Notes under the pieces: model-generated
What the model saw: the letters and a program-made list of their open reading frames with translations, nothing else
Databases searched by the model: none
What the model was told of the DNA's origin: nothing
In this document: positions 54,244 through 57,711 of the stretch, one piece after another
Numbering within the stretch: the stretch's first letter is position 1
Layout of the letters: the number at the start of each line of letters is the position of its first letter
Source: an uncultured Planctomyces sp.
Lineage (GTDB): Bacteria > Planctomycetota > Planctomycetia > Planctomycetales > Planctomycetaceae
Assembly (NCBI GenBank): GCA_937904325.1
Contig: CALGTK010000033.1
Location: 1 to 57,711, forward strand
Direction of reading: 5' to 3'
Length of the DNA: 57,711 nucleotides
Position numbers and translations under genes: made by a program

Positions 54244-55493
54244 TCGTCGGCCTGACCGTAGGCGTACTTGCCCTTGAAACTGTCGTGGTTGCCTGCATCG
54301 TTCGCAAAAAGCATCTCGATCGTTGGCTGCCGAGCTACCTGTTCAGCATGGGTAACTGTCCGCGGCTGAATCGGCCGGACATCCGTACGGAATCTCTGAA
54401 AAGTTCCAACGACCGCGAAGAAATCGTTACAAGTGTCACTGGACATCGCACACCGTGGGAACGATTCGTTAATGACGAACCGCTGGATATTTTCATCGCT
54501 GTATGCGACCACTTTGAACCCGACAATGCAAAGCCCGCTCGCCACGTCGCCGACGCTCGGATGAATCGATGGTGCGCCGACTACCCAAAGCTCTTTGGCA
54601 AGTTTGAAGACAGCAGCGGCCGACCGCCGCAACACTCATTCTTCTATCCTCAGGACGAATACTTCGTTCCCGAGTACCTGGATCAGTTGCGTGATCTTTG
54701 TAAAGCCGGATTCGGTGACGTCGAAATCCATCTTCATCACGACAACGACACCGAAGACGGGTTCCGCGAAAAACTGGAATCGTTCCGCGAAACTTTGTTT
54801 CACCGACACGGCCTCCTCAGGCAAGACCCGGCCACTGGCGAAATAGTCTACGGATTCATTCACGGAAACTGGGCGTTGTGCAACTCCCGTGCTGATGGCC
54901 GGTGGTGCGGCGTCAACGACGAACTGACGATCCTGCGAGAGACTGGCTGCTATGCCGACTTCACCATGCCGTCAGCTCCTGAATTTACACAGACGCGCAT
55001 CGTCAACAGCATCTACTACGCGAGCAGCGATGCGAAGCGACCGAAGTCGCACGACCGGGGAACCGCTGCCACACTTGGCGTCGCTCCACCACAGAGTCAA
55101 CTAATGATGGTACAAGGACCGTTGACACTCGACTGGAAAAATAGAACTCGCAAAATCATGCCACGCATCGAAAACGGCGACCTGCTGCATCGACGGCCGC
55201 CAACAATGCAGCGGCTTGAACAGTGGCTCCGTTGCGGAGTTCATGTCGGCGGACGGCCGGACTGGTGCTTCATCAAGCTGCATACTCACGGTTGCAAAGA
55301 CGGCAACATCGACACGCTGCTCGGTGAAGAAAATCAGCTTTTCCACCATGCTCTGGCCGAGAAGTCACAACAGCAAAAGAACTTCCGCTACCACTATGTA
55401 ACTGCCTGCGAAATGTCTCAACTCGTCCATCAGGCAGAAAACGGTACCGCCGTCCCGCAGCAACAAACAGCCCGGGAACCAGCCCTTTCTTGA
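54231..55493 (+). CDS. Membrane-anchored polysaccharide deacetylase-like protein
   Basis: 420 residues. One N-terminal membrane helix (FWIIVGLTVGVLALETVVVAC) anchors a large extracytoplasmic or cytoplasmic domain. Text such as LDIFIAVCDHFEPDNA, DVEIHLHHDNDTEDGFREKL and YGFIHGNWALCNS resembles the distant deacetylase/glycoside-hydrolase barrels that use DHFEP and HLHHD metal sites. It begins inside the preceding deacetylase gene (13-base overlap), so the two are translationally coupled and probably act in sequence on one polymer. I do not recognise a named family. Confidence 0.75.
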   Translation: MFWIIVGLTVGVLALETVVVACIVRKKHLDRWLPSYLFSMGNCPRLNRPDIRTESLKSSNDREEIVTSVTGHRTPWERFVNDEPLDIFIAVCDHFEPDNAKPARHVADARMNRWCADYPKLFGKFEDSSGRPPQHSFFYPQDEYFVPEYLDQLRDLCKAGFGDVEIHLHHDNDTEDGFREKLESFRETLFHRHGLLRQDPATGEIVYGFIHGNWALCNSRADGRWCGVNDELTILRETGCYADFTMPSAPEFTQTRIVNSIYYASSDAKRPKSHDRGTAATLGVAPPQSQLMMVQGPLTLDWKNRTRKIMPRIENGDLLHRRPPTMQRLEQWLRCGVHVGGRPDWCFIKLHTHGCKDGNIDTLLGEENQLFHHALAEKSQQQKNFRYHYVTACEMSQLVHQAENGTAVPQQQTAREPALS

Positions 55494-55659
55494 ACAGACA
55501 GGCAGGTTCAATACCTCTGAATGAATCAGGAACACTCATCAGGACTAATCTTCGCTAATCAAGACAACAACCACATCAGTGGAACTGAGCATCCATCAGT
55601 GTTCCGACTTTTGAAAATGTGCCGCTGCAACACCACTCGCGTTTTCAGGTGCGTCAATT

Positions 55660-56778
55660 ATGGCAACTGTTTCTCCCTGGATTGATCGTTCAACAGCTTC
55701 GGATCCCAATAAACCGAAGTTTCAGAATCAGGAAGTACTACGCCGACGTTACAAGTGGTGGACGTTTCTGATTTCATCGCTCAACCTGCTCGCCATCGCC
55801 GCTCTGGTCATGGTGTGCCTGTATCTTTCTGAAAACTGGTGGCTGTCCGGGGCTCTCATTTACCTTCCACAGACTCCCCTGGTCATTCCATCAGTGTTGC
55901 TTTTAGGCTGCTCGCTGATGTGGCATTTAAGGTCTGCGTTGCTCAACCTGACATCGATCGGGCTGATACTGGTTTGTCTTTGCGACGCTCATTTTTCGAT
56001 GAAGCCATTCAACGAAATCCCCGACACTGGCCGCAATGTTCGACTGATCACGTGCAACGTTCAGAACTTTGAACCGAACTTCGGACAAGTGCTCCGTGAA
56101 GTCGCTCGATTCAAGCCTGACGTTCTGGTTCTTCAGGAAGCTCGCCAGGTCCCGAAGATGCTGAAAGACTATCTGGAAGGCTGGAACTGGCAGCACCAGG
56201 CTGGCTTAATGGTCGGTTCGAAATGGCCGCTCAGCGAAGGCAAACTCTGCCACACCTCGCCGTATGATCGACCCGCGGCGATGGCCGTCCAGATTGAAAC
56301 TCTCGGCGGCCCGATCACAGTCGGCAACCTTCACCTGATGACTGCTCGGCGAGGACTGACCGATCTCAGCGTCACGTCAATCTTAGACGGACGCGGACCG
56401 GCATCGGTCGACCACCACGCGTTCCTGCGGGACGAAGAAGCCAGGCAGACTCACGATTTCTTCGTGAACCTTACCGGGAACTCGCCAACAATCATCGCGG
56501 GCGACTTCAACATGCCGACAACCAGCAGCATTTTCGATCACAACTTCGGTCAGTACTCAAACGCGTTCAACGAGGCAGGCATCGGCTTTGGATATACAGC
56601 TCCGTGTCGTCCCGTTCGATTCTGGCTGCCAGAAGTTCCATGGCTGAGAATCGACCACATCCTGACCTCGCCGCACTTTGAAACACTCCAATGCGAAGCC
56701 GGCGAATTCAATGGCTCAGACCACAGACTTGTCACCGCACTTCTGAAGCTGCGAGCCCCAAATGCTTCTCAGCCCTGA
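55660..56778 (+). CDS. Endonuclease/exonuclease/phosphatase (EEP) family protein with membrane anchor
   Basis: 372 residues. Three membrane helices near residues 36-60, 70-87 and 95-110 (for example LISSLNLLAIAALVMVCLYL) precede an EEP domain: VRLITCNVQNFEPNFGQVLREV, VLVLQEARQVP with the catalytic Glu, NPLHLMTARRGLTD-like text, IIAGDFNMPTTSSIF and the closing FNGSDHRLVTALLKL with the metal Asp-His pair. EEP enzymes cleave phosphodiesters in nucleic acids or lipids; the membrane anchor favours a phospholipid or lipid-carrier substrate, an inference. It is the last plus-strand gene of the exopolysaccharide region. Confidence 0.88.
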   Translation: MATVSPWIDRSTASDPNKPKFQNQEVLRRRYKWWTFLISSLNLLAIAALVMVCLYLSENWWLSGALIYLPQTPLVIPSVLLLGCSLMWHLRSALLNLTSIGLILVCLCDAHFSMKPFNEIPDTGRNVRLITCNVQNFEPNFGQVLREVARFKPDVLVLQEARQVPKMLKDYLEGWNWQHQAGLMVGSKWPLSEGKLCHTSPYDRPAAMAVQIETLGGPITVGNLHLMTARRGLTDLSVTSILDGRGPASVDHHAFLRDEEARQTHDFFVNLTGNSPTIIAGDFNMPTTSSIFDHNFGQYSNAFNEAGIGFGYTAPCRPVRFWLPEVPWLRIDHILTSPHFETLQCEAGEFNGSDHRLVTALLKLRAPNASQP

Positions 56779-56790
56779 TTCCCCTCGAGT

Positions 56791-57660
56791 TCATGCCACG
56801 TCTCGATCGCCGTTTGTGAACGATTCGCGAGACTGGATAATCGAGTTGGCGTCAAAGCGTTCGCCGAAGTAGCACTGCTGAGCGTCGGGGTTGCTGAGTA
56901 CTGTTTCGGCATCGCCGCTGACCAGCACCGTCCCCTGGAAGATGATGTAATTCCGGTCGGTGATCGTCAGCGTTTCCCGCTCCCGATGGTCGGTTAGCAG
57001 AATAGAAATTCCCTGCTCACGCAAATTGGCGATAATATCCTGAATGCTGTGAATCGTTACCGGGTCGATGCCGGTGAACGGTTCGTCGAGCAGAATCAGC
57101 ACCGGATCCGTCGCGAGACAACGAGCGATCTCCAATCGTCGTTTTTCACCGCCCGACATCGTCGACGAAATCTGCTTTCGCTTACTGGTCAGACCAAACT
57201 GATCAAGCAGTTTGTCGACCTTGTCGTTGCGTTCGCCTTTAGAAAGTGGCAAATACTCAAGCACTGCGTGAATGTTCTGCTCGACCGACAGCCGTGTAAA
57301 AATGCTGTGATCCTGCGGAAGGTAACCCATGCCGTTTCTGGCTCGACGATACATCGGCCACTTCGAAACGTCGGTGTCTCGAAGATAAACTTTACCTTCA
57401 GTCGGCCTCACCATCCCACAAGCGATACGGAAGGTCGTCGTCTTTCCAGCACCGTTCGGGCCAAGCAGACCGACGATTTCACCGGGCATGACGTGAAAAT
57501 CGACGCCGTCGACGGCTCGCTTGCCAGGGTAATCCTTCACCAGGCCGACACACTCAAGGAGCCGTTGCTCACCAACCTGAGTGCCTGTGTGAGACGACTT
57601 CACTGGCTCCTGGCCTGCGACAAACTCAGCCTGATCCGTTTCCGTTGTGTCTTCACTCAT
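56791..57660 (-). CDS. lptB: LPS export ABC transporter ATPase LptB
   Basis: 289 residues with the complete ABC cassette: Walker A GPNGAGKTTTFRIACGM near residue 70, Q-loop GYLPQDHSIFTRLSVEQN, signature MSGGEKRRLEIARCLA, Walker B PVLILLDEPFTGIDPVTI and the switch His in LLTDHRERETL. The DHRERET and GDAETVLSNPDAQQCYFGE segments mark the LptB type that drives lipopolysaccharide transport to the outer membrane. An N-terminal extension of about 35 polar residues is unusual. A GGGAGG ribosome-binding site precedes the ATG at 57660. It converges on the EEP gene with a gap of 12 bases; LptF/G/C are not in the window. Confidence 0.95.
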   Translation of the reverse strand: MSEDTTETDQAEFVAGQEPVKSSHTGTQVGEQRLLECVGLVKDYPGKRAVDGVDFHVMPGEIVGLLGPNGAGKTTTFRIACGMVRPTEGKVYLRDTDVSKWPMYRRARNGMGYLPQDHSIFTRLSVEQNIHAVLEYLPLSKGERNDKVDKLLDQFGLTSKRKQISSTMSGGEKRRLEIARCLATDPVLILLDEPFTGIDPVTIHSIQDIIANLREQGISILLTDHRERETLTITDRNYIIFQGTVLVSGDAETVLSNPDAQQCYFGERFDANSIIQSRESFTNGDRDVA

Positions 57661-57711
57661 TTCGTCCTCCCTGACGAATCATCCGCCGCATCAACCGATT
57701 GGGGACTCAGC

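Overview
The window looks like a chromosome segment of a planctomycete (class Planctomycetia). The signs are a Tat-exported DUF1501 protein, a formylglycine-generating enzyme lipoprotein, an ExbB with its own signal peptide, a large Ser/Thr kinase, HpnE of the squalene route, a small conserved-looking lipoprotein, a thioredoxin-protease fusion, many small secreted proteins of unknown function, and wide gene spacing at medium GC. No rRNA, tRNA, CRISPR array or complete insertion sequence was seen. All similarity statements come from reading the sequence, not from a search.

Layout. 1-5.8 kb: a UbiD-type decarboxylase cut by the window edge, a small-molecule kinase, an APC permease and an M20 peptidase. 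6.1-10.7 kb: two tatA paralogues behind a long structured leader, a lipoprotein, a secreted protein and hpnE. 10.9-18.1 kb: a SpoU methyltransferase, a free-standing GH2-type sugar-binding domain, a membrane protein, a short SAF-domain protein, a CelD-type GNAT, and a tightly coupled trio (esterase, RluA pseudouridine synthase, membrane protein). 18.9-23.1 kb: a nucleotide-sugar operon (aminotransferase, membrane-anchored epimerase, glycosyltransferase). 23.5-36.9 kb: FGE, a NarL-type regulator, DUF1501, an ExbB-ExbD-ExbD operon, the thioredoxin-protease fusion, Dus, a secreted protein and a Ser/Thr kinase. 38.3-45.6 kb: an RmlD-like protein and a partial Flp/Tad pilus locus (flp, cpaA, cpaB, cpaC, cpaE) without tadA, tadB or tadC. 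45.9-56.8 kb: an exopolysaccharide locus (GT4, Wzy-like polymerase/ligase, Wzx-like flippase, two CelD/FemAB-like GNATs, two carbohydrate-deacetylase-type proteins, an EEP-family protein). The window ends with lptB.

The clearest hidden content is a set of decayed genes in apparently empty intergenic DNA. The largest is an rtcR pseudogene (29,670-30,918) that can be followed from its N terminus to its C terminus through frameshifts, stops and an internal deletion. Others are a YVTN/lactonase-type beta-propeller pseudogene (about 18.33-18.83 kb) and the C-terminal stub of a BlaI/MecI-type repressor (37.82-38.03 kb). Short MITE-like inverted repeats (3.02, 12.99, 38.1, 52.08 and 53.4 kb) and perfect palindromes before the pilus and sugar operons are also not explained by the gene calls.

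How it fits together: most recognisable functions concern the cell envelope. They cover nucleotide-sugar synthesis, polysaccharide assembly and modification, Tad pilus assembly, Tat and Exb energised transport, and lipopolysaccharide export. A Ser/Thr kinase and a LuxR-type response regulator are the only regulators that appear intact.
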